From the NCBI RefSeq assembly GCF_026342015.1, contig NZ_JAPENL010000002.1, positions 5,001 through 69,000 on the forward strand: DNA of 64,000 nucleotides, given 5' to 3'. The notes below the pieces were generated by a model. The model had not been told where the DNA came from and did not search any database. It worked only from the letters and a program-made list of their open reading frames with translations. The stretch is from Micromonospora lupini (GTDB lineage Bacteria > Actinomycetota > Actinomycetes > Mycobacteriales > Micromonosporaceae). Below, piece after piece: positions 32,758 to 42,403 of the stretch. The translations under genes were made by a program, and so were the position numbers. The number at the start of each line of letters is the position of its first letter. The stretch's first letter is position 1.

Positions 32758-34344
32758 ATGACCACCCTTCTTGACCTGCTCGCCGACTCGCCGACACTGC
32801 TCGCGCTCGGTGAGCCGACGCACGGCGAATCCGCCTTCCTCCAGATCCGCAACGACGCCTTCCTGACGCTGGCCGAGCACGGCTACCGGTCGATCGCCCT
32901 GGAGAGCGACCGGGCCGCGGGACTGCTCGCCGACGAGTTCGTGCGGGGCGCGGCCGTGCCGCTCGACCGCGTGCTCGCCGAGGGGTTCAGCCACGGGTTC
33001 GGCGCCGCGCCGGCCAATCGTGACCTGCTGCTGCGGATGCGCGAGTGGAACGACGGCCGGCCCGCCGCCGAGCGCCTGAGCCTTCATGGCTTCGACGCCC
33101 CGCTGGAGATCGAGGGCGCCCCGAGCCCGCGCCGCCACCTGATGCGGGTGTGCGACTTCCTCGACCTGGACCGATCGGAGGAGATCGACGATCTCGTCGG
33201 GGACGAGGCCCGGTGGAGCGACACGGCCGCGATCTGGGAGCCGGGCCGGTCGATCGGACGCTCGTCCGACGCCCAGCGACTGCGGGTGCTCGCCGACGAC
33301 CTGCTGACCGAGCTGTACCTGCAGGCACACCGACGGTCCGACGGCTGGGCGGCGGCCTTCGTCCATGCCACGTCGGCGGTCGCGCTGCTGCGCTACCACG
33401 CGGCGGCCGCTGCGCCACTGGCCCAGGGGGAACGCTTCGCCCGCCTGGCCGCTGTCCGGGACGCCCTGATGGCCGAGAACCTGCTCGCGATCCGGGCGGT
33501 CGAGGCGGACCGTGGACCCACGCTCGTCTTCGCGCACAACGCGCACCTCCAGCGCCACCCGAGCACGATGACTCTGGGCGCGACGGAGGTGTCGTGGGCC
33601 GGCGCCGGGGCGATAGTCGGAGCGCTGCTCGGCGAGCGGTACGCGGTGATCGTCGGCAGCCTCGGCGCGAGCCCCGCCCTCGGCATCTCCGCGCCCGCCG
33701 CGTCGACCTACGAGGGCAGGCTCCAGCGGCAGGTCACCCTCCCCGGGTACGTCCCCACGGCCGAGATCGGTCCGGCCGAGCGGAGAACGCACGACTACCG
33801 CTACTTCCCGCTGGACCAGGCCACCGTCGACCACGCCGACGCGGTGCTGCACATCCCGACCGGGGTCGACGCGCCAGTGCTCGCCGACCGGATCCTCGCT
33901 CTGCCCGGCGTCGAGCAGGTGGTGGCGAGCGCGGCGAACGGGTCACCCGAGGGCGCCTGGGGCGACAGGTTCTTCTCCGTCGGCTCGGACCACCGCCGGC
34001 CGTTCGCGACAATCGTCGAGCACGACGTGCCCGGCTTCGACGAGGCCGCGCAACTGGACCGCCCCGGCGTCTTCCGCCTCAACCTGGACCTGGGGCGGGC
34101 CGAGTTCGAGAGGCTGTTCGGCTTCCCACCGAAGGCGTTCGAGGAGCACCGCGACGCCTTCGACTTCGCCCGGCTGGACACGGTCACGCCGCATCCGGGG
34201 TACGCGCTGCACGGCTTCGCCAGCATCGTGATGCCGGGTCCGCAGATGCTGCCCGAGGTCGACCGGCTACTCGCGATCGCCCACGGCCGGGCTGTCGACC
34301 GGCACGAACGCGCGACCCGGCGGGCAGCCGACCAGCGGGACTGA
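32758..34344 (+). CDS. Erythromycin esterase family protein fused to a DUF6194 domain
   Basis: A 528-residue two-domain protein. Residues about 1-385 are of the erythromycin esterase (EreA/EreB) type: ALGEPTHGESAF supplies the conserved Glu19/His22/Glu24 cluster, YRSIALESDRAAG and LVFAHNAHLQRHP follow. Some Ere enzymes open macrolide lactones, but most family members have unknown substrates. Residues about 388-515 match DUF6194: ILALPGVEQVVA, AWGDRFFSVG, PFATIVEHDVPGFDEA, RLNLDLGRAEFERLFGFPP and DTVTPHPGYALHGF. DUF6194 is, to my knowledge, usually free-standing, so the fusion is unusual. It is divergent from a TioE-like regulator, as many resistance genes are. Its stop codon lies in a 17-bp tandem repeat. 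Confidence 0.88.
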   Translation: MTTLLDLLADSPTLLALGEPTHGESAFLQIRNDAFLTLAEHGYRSIALESDRAAGLLADEFVRGAAVPLDRVLAEGFSHGFGAAPANRDLLLRMREWNDGRPAAERLSLHGFDAPLEIEGAPSPRRHLMRVCDFLDLDRSEEIDDLVGDEARWSDTAAIWEPGRSIGRSSDAQRLRVLADDLLTELYLQAHRRSDGWAAAFVHATSAVALLRYHAAAAAPLAQGERFARLAAVRDALMAENLLAIRAVEADRGPTLVFAHNAHLQRHPSTMTLGATEVSWAGAGAIVGALLGERYAVIVGSLGASPALGISAPAASTYEGRLQRQVTLPGYVPTAEIGPAERRTHDYRYFPLDQATVDHADAVLHIPTGVDAPVLADRILALPGVEQVVASAANGSPEGAWGDRFFSVGSDHRRPFATIVEHDVPGFDEAAQLDRPGVFRLNLDLGRAEFERLFGFPPKAFEEHRDAFDFARLDTVTPHPGYALHGFASIVMPGPQMLPEVDRLLAIAHGRAVDRHERATRRAADQRD

Positions 34345-34403
34345 GCGGGCGGCGGGACTGAGCGGGCGGAGGGACTGAGCGGGCGGAGGGACTGAGCCGG
34401 CCG
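34336..34403 (+). repeat. 17-bp tandem repeat spanning the esterase-gene stop codon
   Basis: Four units of CGGGACTGAGCGGGCGG (last two beginning AGGG) at 34336, 34353, 34370 and 34387. Each contains TGA (34342, 34359, 34376, 34393); because 17 is not a multiple of three, stops occur in all three frames. A small hairpin AGCCCC-GTC-GGGGCT follows at 34411-34425. Confidence 0.9.
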
Positions 34404-34423
34404 GCGCTTCAGCCCCGTCGGGG

Positions 34424-34537
34424 CTCGGGGTCAGGCGGCTGCCTCGGGGTCAGGCGGCCGCCTCGGGGTCAGGCGGCCGCCTCGGGGTCAGGCGGCTGCC
34501 TCGGGGTCAGGCGGCTGCCTCGGGGTCAGGCGGCTGC
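34424..34537 (-). repeat. 19-bp tandem repeat spanning the HNH-gene stop codon
   Basis: Six units of CTCGGGGTCAGGCGGCTGC (plus-strand reading; two copies with CCGC). On the minus strand each encodes the gene's last residues PEAAA and a TGA. The genuine stop (34526-34528) is in the copy nearest the gene; the five others continue downstream with stops in all frames. Confidence 0.92.
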
Positions 34538-35062
34538 CTCGGGCTCGCGCAGGTCGAGCCAGTCGGCCCAGCGGGGGTCCGGAGCGCGGTGCCCGAGGAC
34601 CCGCCAGGCGGTGCCCTTCGGCGCGGCCGGCAGGGCGTGCAGCCGCCAGCCCAGCTCCGCCGGGGTCTTGTCGCCCTTGGTGTGGTTGCACCGGGCGCAC
34701 GCGGCGACCACGTTCTCCCAGGCGTGCCGGCCGCCCCGGCTGCGCGGGAAGACGTGGTCGATGGTCTCGGCCGGCCCCCGGCAGTAGGCGCACCGCCATC
34801 CGTCCCGGGCGAAGATCGCTCGGCGGGACAGCCCGACGTGGGTGCGGTAGGGCACCCGGACGAAGCGGGTCAGGCGGACCACCGACGGCACCGGCAGCGC
34901 GTCGCGGGCGCTGTGCAGGATGCCGTCACCGTCGGCGACGCAGACGGCCTTGGCGGAGAGGACGAGGATCGCGGCGCGACGCACCGACACGACACACAGG
35001 GGCTCGTAGGTGGCGTTGAGGACCAGCGCGCCGGAGCCCACCGTGGGTCGTATGTCAGGCAT
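34526..35062 (-). CDS. HNH endonuclease
   Basis: A 178-residue nuclease. Two zinc pairs, CAYC and CARC, flank the catalytic DHVFPRSRGGRHAWENVVAA segment that ends NHTKGD, the classical HNH pattern. The N-terminal LNATYEPLCVVSVRRAAILV is typical of the actinobacterial branch represented by Rv2469c. Its DNA target and role are unknown; conservation of the gene beside ctaJ and glbO argues for a housekeeping function. ATG 35062 has GGGAGG nine bases upstream and is preferred over GTG 35071. The 3' end is tandemly amplified. Confidence 0.93.
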   Translation of the reverse strand: MPDIRPTVGSGALVLNATYEPLCVVSVRRAAILVLSAKAVCVADGDGILHSARDALPVPSVVRLTRFVRVPYRTHVGLSRRAIFARDGWRCAYCRGPAETIDHVFPRSRGGRHAWENVVAACARCNHTKGDKTPAELGWRLHALPAAPKGTAWRVLGHRAPDPRWADWLDLREPEAAA

Positions 35063-35346
35063 CGCGCTCACCCTCCCGGTTCAGCGGCTGCTGCAAAACG
35101 CCGCCGATCGGCGCCGGGCACGAGCGCCCGCACCGTCGACGCCCGTTCGATCACCGACGTCCGTTGCGCCAATAGTCCCTGATCGGACCCCGGATTGCAC
35201 GCACTAATCCGGGGTCGGACATGAAGCTCTTTCCCGCACCTGTCACGATGGCCGGTTCGCCCCGGTCCGACCCGGCGCTCGGGCGCATCTCACCCGGCCG
35301 GTGGGTCGGCGGCAGCAGGTCCGGGACGTTGCGGTACGAAGACAGG

Positions 35347-36387
35347 GTGAGTGCCGCCAGCGGAACGCCCCTTGCCCTGCCCGACGCCGTATCGGTGAAC
35401 TGCCAGGGCAGCACCTCCTGTGAGTGGATCTACGGGATCACCAGGTCGGCCTGGTTCGCCGAGGGCAGCTACTGGATCCTGCTCAAACCGCTGCGGGTGC
35501 TGCTGATACTTGCGCTCGCGATGGTGGCCCGCTGGGCGCTGCACCGGACGATCGACCGGCTGGTCCGGACGACCACCGACGGCGCGGTGCCGACCATGCT
35601 GCGGCCGCTGCGCGAGCGGGTGCCCACGGCCGCCGTCGACCCTGCCGAGTTCGTGCCGGAGCGTCGCCGGCAACGGGCCGAGGCGATCGGCTCGGTGCTA
35701 CGCAGCCTGACCACCGCGTTCGTCTTCGGCATCGCGCTGCTGATGATCCTGCGCGAGTTCAGCTTCGACCTCGCTCCGCTGCTGGCCAGCGCCGGAATCG
35801 CCGGCGTCGCCCTGGGCTTCGGCGCGCAGAGCCTGGTCAAGGACCTGATCGCCGGGCTCTTCATGCTCATCGAGGATCAGTACGGCGTGGGCGACAACGT
35901 CGACCTGGGCGAGGCGACAGGTGTCGTGGAGTCGGTCGGGCTGCGGGTCACCACGGTCCGCGACGGGCGCGGCGTGCTCTGGTACATCCGCAACGGCGAG
36001 ATCGTACGGGTCGGCAACAAGAGCCAGGGCTGGGCGCTTGTGGTCGTGGACCTGCCGATCGGCTTCAGCGGCACCGAGGAGGCCAACGCCGTGCTGCGGA
36101 CTGCCGCCGCCTCGGTGGCTCTGGATCCGGAGCTGTCGCCGGAGATCGTGGAGGCGCCGGAGGTGCTTGGCGTCGAGCAGGTGACAGTGGATGGCGCCGT
36201 GATCCGTACGGTGGTGAAGACGACTGCCGACGGCCAGTTCGCGGTGGGTCGTGAGCTGCGCCGCAGGCTGGCAGAGGCGCTGGAGAACTCGGGGATCACC
36301 GCGCAGATCGCCGCCGCCCGCATCTATCCCGGTGTGTCGAGTCGGCCGTTGCCGGAGGGTGAGACCGGCCAGGGTGGTGCCACCTGA
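35347..36387 (+). CDS. MscS-family mechanosensitive ion channel
   Basis: A 346-residue membrane channel that would open under hypo-osmotic stress. Transmembrane segments include ILLKPLRVLLILALAMVARW and SLTTAFVFGIALLMILREFS. The pore helix is ASAGIAGVALGFGAQSLVKD, which is diagnostic for MscS. The beta domain follows (LIEDQYGVGDNVDLGEATGV, then WYIRNGEIVRVGNKSQGWA), and the C-terminal cytosolic cage completes it. GTG 35347 is chosen because the upstream extension is not membrane-like and this start gives a normal N-terminus. It is divergent from the HNH gene; the 284-bp interval before it shows no other gene. Confidence 0.92.
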   Translation: MSAASGTPLALPDAVSVNCQGSTSCEWIYGITRSAWFAEGSYWILLKPLRVLLILALAMVARWALHRTIDRLVRTTTDGAVPTMLRPLRERVPTAAVDPAEFVPERRRQRAEAIGSVLRSLTTAFVFGIALLMILREFSFDLAPLLASAGIAGVALGFGAQSLVKDLIAGLFMLIEDQYGVGDNVDLGEATGVVESVGLRVTTVRDGRGVLWYIRNGEIVRVGNKSQGWALVVVDLPIGFSGTEEANAVLRTAAASVALDPELSPEIVEAPEVLGVEQVTVDGAVIRTVVKTTADGQFAVGRELRRRLAEALENSGITAQIAAARIYPGVSSRPLPEGETGQGGAT

Positions 36388-36622
36388 CGCCGACGACACT
36401 GGCCAGCCATACAGGGGTCGCGAGCCGCCTGGCCCCTCAGGTATCGTCCGTTCGTTCAGTCGGGGATGCGACGAACGATCCGTTCGCCCTAGCTAGTTGT
36501 CAGACGATCGGGCAGAATCCGGAGCACGCGTTCCCGCCGGAGCGTGGTCACATCCTCGCTGATCCGTAGATCTGACGAGTGTTCCCGGCCCGGCCGCCAC
36601 GAGTTGCCGCACCCGGGGGCCG

Positions 36623-38002
36623 ATGGAGGCGACGGTGCCCGACGAGCGACCTTCCGCGGAAGGCCCGGCCACTTTTCGCGAAGTGTTCGCCCAGCGCGAG
36701 TTCCGGGCCGTCTTCACGGCCGGGACTCTGTCCTGGGTCGGTGACTACGTCGCCAAGGCCGCCGTGACCCTCCTCGTCTTCCAGGAGACCAGGTCCGTCG
36801 CGCTCTCCGCGGCCGCTTTCGCGGTCAGCTACCTGCCGTGGTTGCTGGGTGGCCCACTGCTCGCCGCCCTGGCCGAGCGGCACCCGTACCGCCGGGTGAT
36901 GGTGACGTGCGACGTGATCCGCATGGCGCTGATGCTGCTCATCGCCCTCCCCGACCTGCCCGTTCCGGCGGTGCTGGTGCTCCTCTTCGCCTCCACCCTG
37001 GCCAACCCGCCGAGCCAGGCCGCGAAGTCCGCGCTGATGCCGCAGATCCTCGCCGGGGACCGGCTGGTGGTCGGTTTGTCGCTGAACGCCAGCATCGGAC
37101 AGGCGGCCCAGGTCGTCGGCTACCTGCTCGGCACGGCCGTCGCCTCGATCGACCCGACGGTCGCGCTGTTGTTCAACGCGGCCACCTTCGGGCTGTCGGC
37201 GCTGTTGGTCCGCTCCGGCGTGCGGAAGCGGCCGGCGACGATGACCAGCGCGCACCGCTCGCACCTGCTCCGGGAGACCGGCCAGGGGTTCCAGATCGTG
37301 TTCGGCACACCTGTGCTGCGGGCCATCGCGGTGCTCGTGTTCAGCGCGATGCTGTTCTCGATCGTCCCGGAGGGGCTGGCCGCGGCGTGGGCCAACAAGG
37401 GCTTCCGCGGTGGCCTGGACGCGGGCACCGCGCAAGCGGTGATCATGGTCGCCAATCCACTGGGCTTCATCCTGGGTGGGCTGCTGGTGAGCCGACTGTT
37501 CGGCCCGACCCGCCGGCTGGCCCTGATGCGGCCCCTCGCGGTGCTCGCCCCGCTGGTGCTGGTGCCGGCGCTGTTCGACCCACCGCCGCTGGTGGTGGCG
37601 TTGCTGGCCGCCCTGTGCGGGTTCGCCGTCGCCGGGATGCTGCCGATGGCCAACGGACTCTTCGTCAGGGCGCTGCCGGACGGGTTCCGGGCCCGCGCAT
37701 TCGGCGTGATGGCCACCGGCGTCCAGATCATCCAGGGTTTCGCGGTGCTTGCCACCGGGTTGCTCGCCGAGCGGTTCTCCATTCCGGTGGTGGTCGGGGT
37801 CTGGAGCGCCGCCGGGGTGCTGCTGATGACGATCGCCGCCGTGCGCTGGCCGGACAAGCAGACGGTGGACGACGCCATCGCCACGGCCGCCGCGGCCAAC
37901 GCCGAGCCGACCCCCGATCCGGGCGGCACCGCCGCCGGCGGCACACCGACGGGCACCGACCTCCGGCCCGTCGACGGCCACCGCCGCCACGCGGTCAGCT
38001 GA
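36623..38002 (+). CDS. MFS transporter
   Basis: A 459-residue permease with about twelve hydrophobic segments, opening FREVFAQREFRAVFTAGTLS. The loop-2 region (LAALAERHPYRRVMVTCDVI) matches MFS exporters of the enterobactin-exporter/drug-efflux type (MFS_3). The C-terminal 60 residues are hydrophilic, Pro/Ala/Gly-rich and probably disordered. The substrate cannot be deduced. The 235-bp region before it (36388-36622) contains an imperfect hairpin based on CGTTCGT/ACGAACG and no gene. It is the first gene of a possible transcript with glbO, 69 bp downstream. Confidence 0.88.
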   Translation: MEATVPDERPSAEGPATFREVFAQREFRAVFTAGTLSWVGDYVAKAAVTLLVFQETRSVALSAAAFAVSYLPWLLGGPLLAALAERHPYRRVMVTCDVIRMALMLLIALPDLPVPAVLVLLFASTLANPPSQAAKSALMPQILAGDRLVVGLSLNASIGQAAQVVGYLLGTAVASIDPTVALLFNAATFGLSALLVRSGVRKRPATMTSAHRSHLLRETGQGFQIVFGTPVLRAIAVLVFSAMLFSIVPEGLAAAWANKGFRGGLDAGTAQAVIMVANPLGFILGGLLVSRLFGPTRRLALMRPLAVLAPLVLVPALFDPPPLVVALLAALCGFAVAGMLPMANGLFVRALPDGFRARAFGVMATGVQIIQGFAVLATGLLAERFSIPVVVGVWSAAGVLLMTIAAVRWPDKQTVDDAIATAAAANAEPTPDPGGTAAGGTPTGTDLRPVDGHRRHAVS

Positions 38003-38071
38003 TCCACGGCGTGAGCCGACGCACGGCCTCCGGGTCGGTCCGGCGGCCGACGCACCTGGCAGGATGGAACG

Positions 38072-38500
38072 GTGAACCCCGCAGGTGAATCCGACAGTCC
38101 CGCTGCGTCGATGACCCTCTTCGAGGCTGTCGGCGGCGAACCCACCTTCCGCCGGCTGGTGGACGAGTTCTACGTCGGCGTCGCCACCGATCCCCTGCTG
38201 CGACCCATGTACCCGGAGGAGGACCTGGGTCCGGCGTCCGACCGGTTGACCCTGTTCCTGATGCAGTACTGGGGCGGGCCGAACACCTACTCCGCTCAGC
38301 GCGGCCACCCGCGGCTGCGCATGCGGCACGCCCCGTTCCGGATCGGCGTGGCCGAGCGGGACGCCTGGCTGCGGCACATGCGCCAGGCGGTGGACCGGCT
38401 CGACCTGGAGCCGCAGCTCGCCGTCGCCCTCTGGGACTACCTGGAGCGGGCCGCGTACTTCATGGTCAACGCCATGGAGGACCCGGCCGAGCGCGCCTGA
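38072..38500 (+). CDS. glbO: Group II truncated haemoglobin GlbO
   Basis: A 142-residue globin of the trHbO type. Family features are FYVGVATDPLLRPMYPEEDL (B-C region), the aromatic-rich FLMQYWGGPNTY (distal/CD region), the proximal His in RMRHAPF and the Trp in RDAWLRHM (position G8). Mycobacterial GlbO binds O2 tightly and associates with the respiratory chain. The start GTG 38072 gives a short variable leader before MTLFEAVGG. Synteny with Rv2470 supports the name. Confidence 0.95.
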   Translation: MNPAGESDSPAASMTLFEAVGGEPTFRRLVDEFYVGVATDPLLRPMYPEEDLGPASDRLTLFLMQYWGGPNTYSAQRGHPRLRMRHAPFRIGVAERDAWLRHMRQAVDRLDLEPQLAVALWDYLERAAYFMVNAMEDPAERA

Positions 38501-38510
38501 CGGCGCGCTC
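38489..38510 (+). terminator. Hairpin overlapping the glbO stop codon
   Basis: GAGCGCGCC-TGAC-GGCGCGCTC: 9-bp perfect arms around a 4-nt loop that contains the glbO TGA. Probably the transcription terminator between glbO and the convergent YbjN-like gene. Confidence 0.65.
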
Positions 38511-38533
38511 CGGCACGGGGGCCGCGAGCCGCC

Positions 38534-39130
38534 TCAGAGCAGCGCGCCCTCGTCGTGCAGCCAGTCCACGAAGCTGGTGGCCACTGCCGCGCCGCAGTCG
38601 AGCATCTCGACGAGCAGAGCGTCGTGGGTGCCAGCGCCCAGCGGCACCTGCAACTCGGCGTAGATCGGCAGCTGCCCGCGCTCGGTCGGGTCGCCGATGT
38701 ACGCCTTGCAGAAGCGGCGGGTGTGGTTCCACTCGTTGACCACCCGGTAGGCCCGGTCGGCCCAGTCCGGCGGAACCGTGGCGTGCGGGCGGGCCCGCAT
38801 CACCAGGATCTCGTCCTCGGGGCCCTCGAGGGTCACCAGCACCGCGTGCCGCTCCCACATGGCGAGCAGGTTGCCGTCGCCGTCGGCCAGGTAGCGCACG
38901 TCGAGCAGGTCGAGTGCGTCACAGACGCGGCGCAGGCTCACCGGCTCGATTGTCGCCGGCATCTCGGTCAGTACGGGTCGGTCGCTGCCCGGGCAGTCGT
39001 CCCCCGGCTGGCGAGGGCTCGGCGGTCCGACCCGGACCGCGCTCTCCACTGTGATCCCGCTTCGGGTTTCCGGATCGCCGCCCTCGGCGGGACCGGGGCG
39101 CCATGACCACCACGGCATCGCTCGTCGCAC
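38534..39130 (-). CDS. YbjN-domain protein
   Basis: A 198-residue soluble protein. After a variable, Pro/Gly-rich N-terminus of about 65 residues comes a YbjN/type III secretion chaperone-like domain: SLRRVCDALDLLDVRYLADG, AMWERHAVLVTLEGPEDEIL, ADRAYRVVNEWNHTRRFCKA and LPIYAELQVPLGAG. Such proteins are widespread in actinobacteria, often in pairs, with no assigned reaction. GTG 39130 has GGGGAG upstream; ATG 39118 is a possible alternative. Convergent with glbO. Confidence 0.82.
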   Translation of the reverse strand: MRRAMPWWSWRPGPAEGGDPETRSGITVESAVRVGPPSPRQPGDDCPGSDRPVLTEMPATIEPVSLRRVCDALDLLDVRYLADGDGNLLAMWERHAVLVTLEGPEDEILVMRARPHATVPPDWADRAYRVVNEWNHTRRFCKAYIGDPTERGQLPIYAELQVPLGAGTHDALLVEMLDCGAAVATSFVDWLHDEGALL

Positions 39131-39250
39131 CTCACTCCCCAGCGGATCCAGCCGCCTACGGTGCGTTGGATCCGAGCATGGACGGTACCCGGACAGCCGG
39201 GTTGAAGCATCCCCCCAACGGCCGCACCGGCCCAGAAGAATGAGCAGGGG

Positions 39251-39979
39251 TCACCCGTTTGGATGAGTAGTGAGGGGTGTCACGGAAAGATCGGTGGCCT
39301 TCTGCAACCAGGCCGCTCCGTATGGTGCCACCAGGCCCACCCAACGGCCTGCCACGCGCACCTGCACCCCGGAGCGCGCCGGAGGATCGGCCAGGTCGTC
39401 GACCGCGCCGAGGAAGCCCATCCGGACCAGCCCCTGCACCAGCCGCTGCGGCACCTCGACGGCGGGGCCCGGCGGATCGTCCGGCGTGACCAGCACGGCC
39501 ACGTGGTCGAGCAGCGCGTCGCGCAACGCGCGCTGACCCACCGCCCGGCCCGCCACCCCCTGCTCGCTCGCGGTGCGCAGGGTGCCCGCCGCCGCGTCGG
39601 CGATCCGCCGCAGCTCAATTGTGGGCAGCACCTCGACCGGCTCACTGCGCGTCGGTGGCAGCGGCCAGCGCCACTGCGCGTCGCGGCGGGCCGGCAACGT
39701 CGCGCCACCGCGTTCCAGCTCCGCCAGCAGGTCGGCGGCGCCCACTGTGACGTCTCCGGCGGCCCCACCGGCGACCGTCCGGGCCACCAGCACCTGCCAC
39801 GGCAGTCGGGCGAACAGGGCGACCCGGCCGGGAGCACCGGCCGGCCGCAGCCGGACCGGCGCCGCCGGGTCCAGCCGGACCAACCGGGCCAGGAAGGCGC
39901 CCGCGTCGGCCACGCCTGTCACGCCGTGCCCGGACGGCGACGCCGCCCGGTCCGGGCCGACGGTGCCCGGTCGCGTCAC
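39251..39979 (-). CDS. Conserved hypothetical protein (Rv2474c-like by position)
   Basis: A 242-residue soluble protein, no domain recognised. It begins with a hydrophobic/basic segment (FLARLVRLDPAAPVRLRPAG) and contains LAELERGGATLPARRDAQWR and a conserved-looking C-terminus, RWVGLVAPYGAAWLQKATDL. GTG 39979 overlaps the thioesterase stop by 4 nt, so the two are co-translated. The same pairing of an uncharacterised gene with a thioesterase and ettA is recalled for mycobacteria (Rv2474c-Rv2475c-Rv2477c), which supports reality of the gene and a linked function, but nothing more specific. Confidence 0.75.
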   Translation of the reverse strand: MTRPGTVGPDRAASPSGHGVTGVADAGAFLARLVRLDPAAPVRLRPAGAPGRVALFARLPWQVLVARTVAGGAAGDVTVGAADLLAELERGGATLPARRDAQWRWPLPPTRSEPVEVLPTIELRRIADAAAGTLRTASEQGVAGRAVGQRALRDALLDHVAVLVTPDDPPGPAVEVPQRLVQGLVRMGFLGAVDDLADPPARSGVQVRVAGRWVGLVAPYGAAWLQKATDLSVTPLTTHPNG

Positions 39980-40418
39980 GCCCCGCCGCCCGGGGCGTAC
40001 GTGAGCAGGAAATCCCGCTCCTCTGCGGTGATCCGCCGGGGCACCTGGCGGGTCAGGTCGAACGGCACAAGTACCGAGCGGGCGCGGCTGGCCAGCACCT
40101 CGCCGTCGTACAGCTCGTACGCGACGGTGAACCGCGACGCCTTGATCTCCTCCACCCACAGCTCGATGCGGACGGTGGGCGCGGCCTCCGCGGTGGCCCG
40201 ACCCAGCGCGTAGTCGACCGGGCGCAGGTAGTCGACCTCGTGCCGGCGGATCACCACTCCGTCGGCGAACGAACCCACGCCCCAGGCCCGGCCGCCGGCG
40301 AACATCAACGCCACCCGCGCCTCCTCGTAGAGCGTGAGGAAGCGCGAGTTGTTGACGTGGCCGTACGCGTCCAGGTCGGACCAGCGCAGCGTGCAGTGGT
40401 AGACGAACCGGTCGGACA

Positions 40419-40419
<1 letters not shown>
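39976..40419 (-). CDS. Acyl-CoA thioesterase (4HBT hotdog family)
   Basis: A 147-residue hotdog-fold thioesterase that hydrolyses acyl-CoA. The catalytic/signature segment is LRWSDLDAYGHVNNSRFLTL (Asp in SDLDAYGHVNN); LRPVDYALGR and RSVLVPFDLTRQVPRRI follow. Substrate chain unknown. ATG 40419 shares one base with the ettA stop (TGATG), so it is translationally coupled to ettA. Matches Rv2475c by family and position. Confidence 0.9.
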
Positions 40420-42095
<1,676 letters not shown>

Positions 42096-42403
42096 GGTGC
42101 GGGCTACCTCCGTCGGATTGCTGTCGCCTGAGTCGGCGGCGCGGCGCGGGCTGGGACCTGCACCCGCCGCCGCCGGCCGGAAGCCGGCCGCGCGCACGCC
42201 ATCGTCAATCCTGACAGGTACGGCGCGCTTCGCCCACATCACCCCGCCCCAGGAGTACGCGGGCGCGGCTGTCGACAAGATCACCCTCGGGATTTCGGCG
42301 CGTACGAGGCGGGTAGGAGACTCCGGCACGGGGCACAAGACGCCGCAGCTACGCTCAGTACGCTCATCGCGGTGGACCCGTCAGTACCCGGAGGTGGCCG
42401 ATC
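42096..42403. other. Divergent ettA-otsA intergenic region
   Basis: A 308-bp stretch without a gene. It must hold the promoters of both ettA and otsA. Near otsA there is a 9-bp direct repeat TACGCTCA-G-TACGCTCA (about 42353-42369) and GGAGGTGG as the otsA ribosome-binding site. No riboswitch-like or long palindromic structure was seen. Confidence 0.6.

Noticed and set aside
17611-34525. Integrative element or prophage as vehicle of the kynurenine block
   Set aside because: No integrase, transposase, phage gene or tRNA-derived direct repeat was seen at either boundary, so only an unexplained insertion can be claimed.
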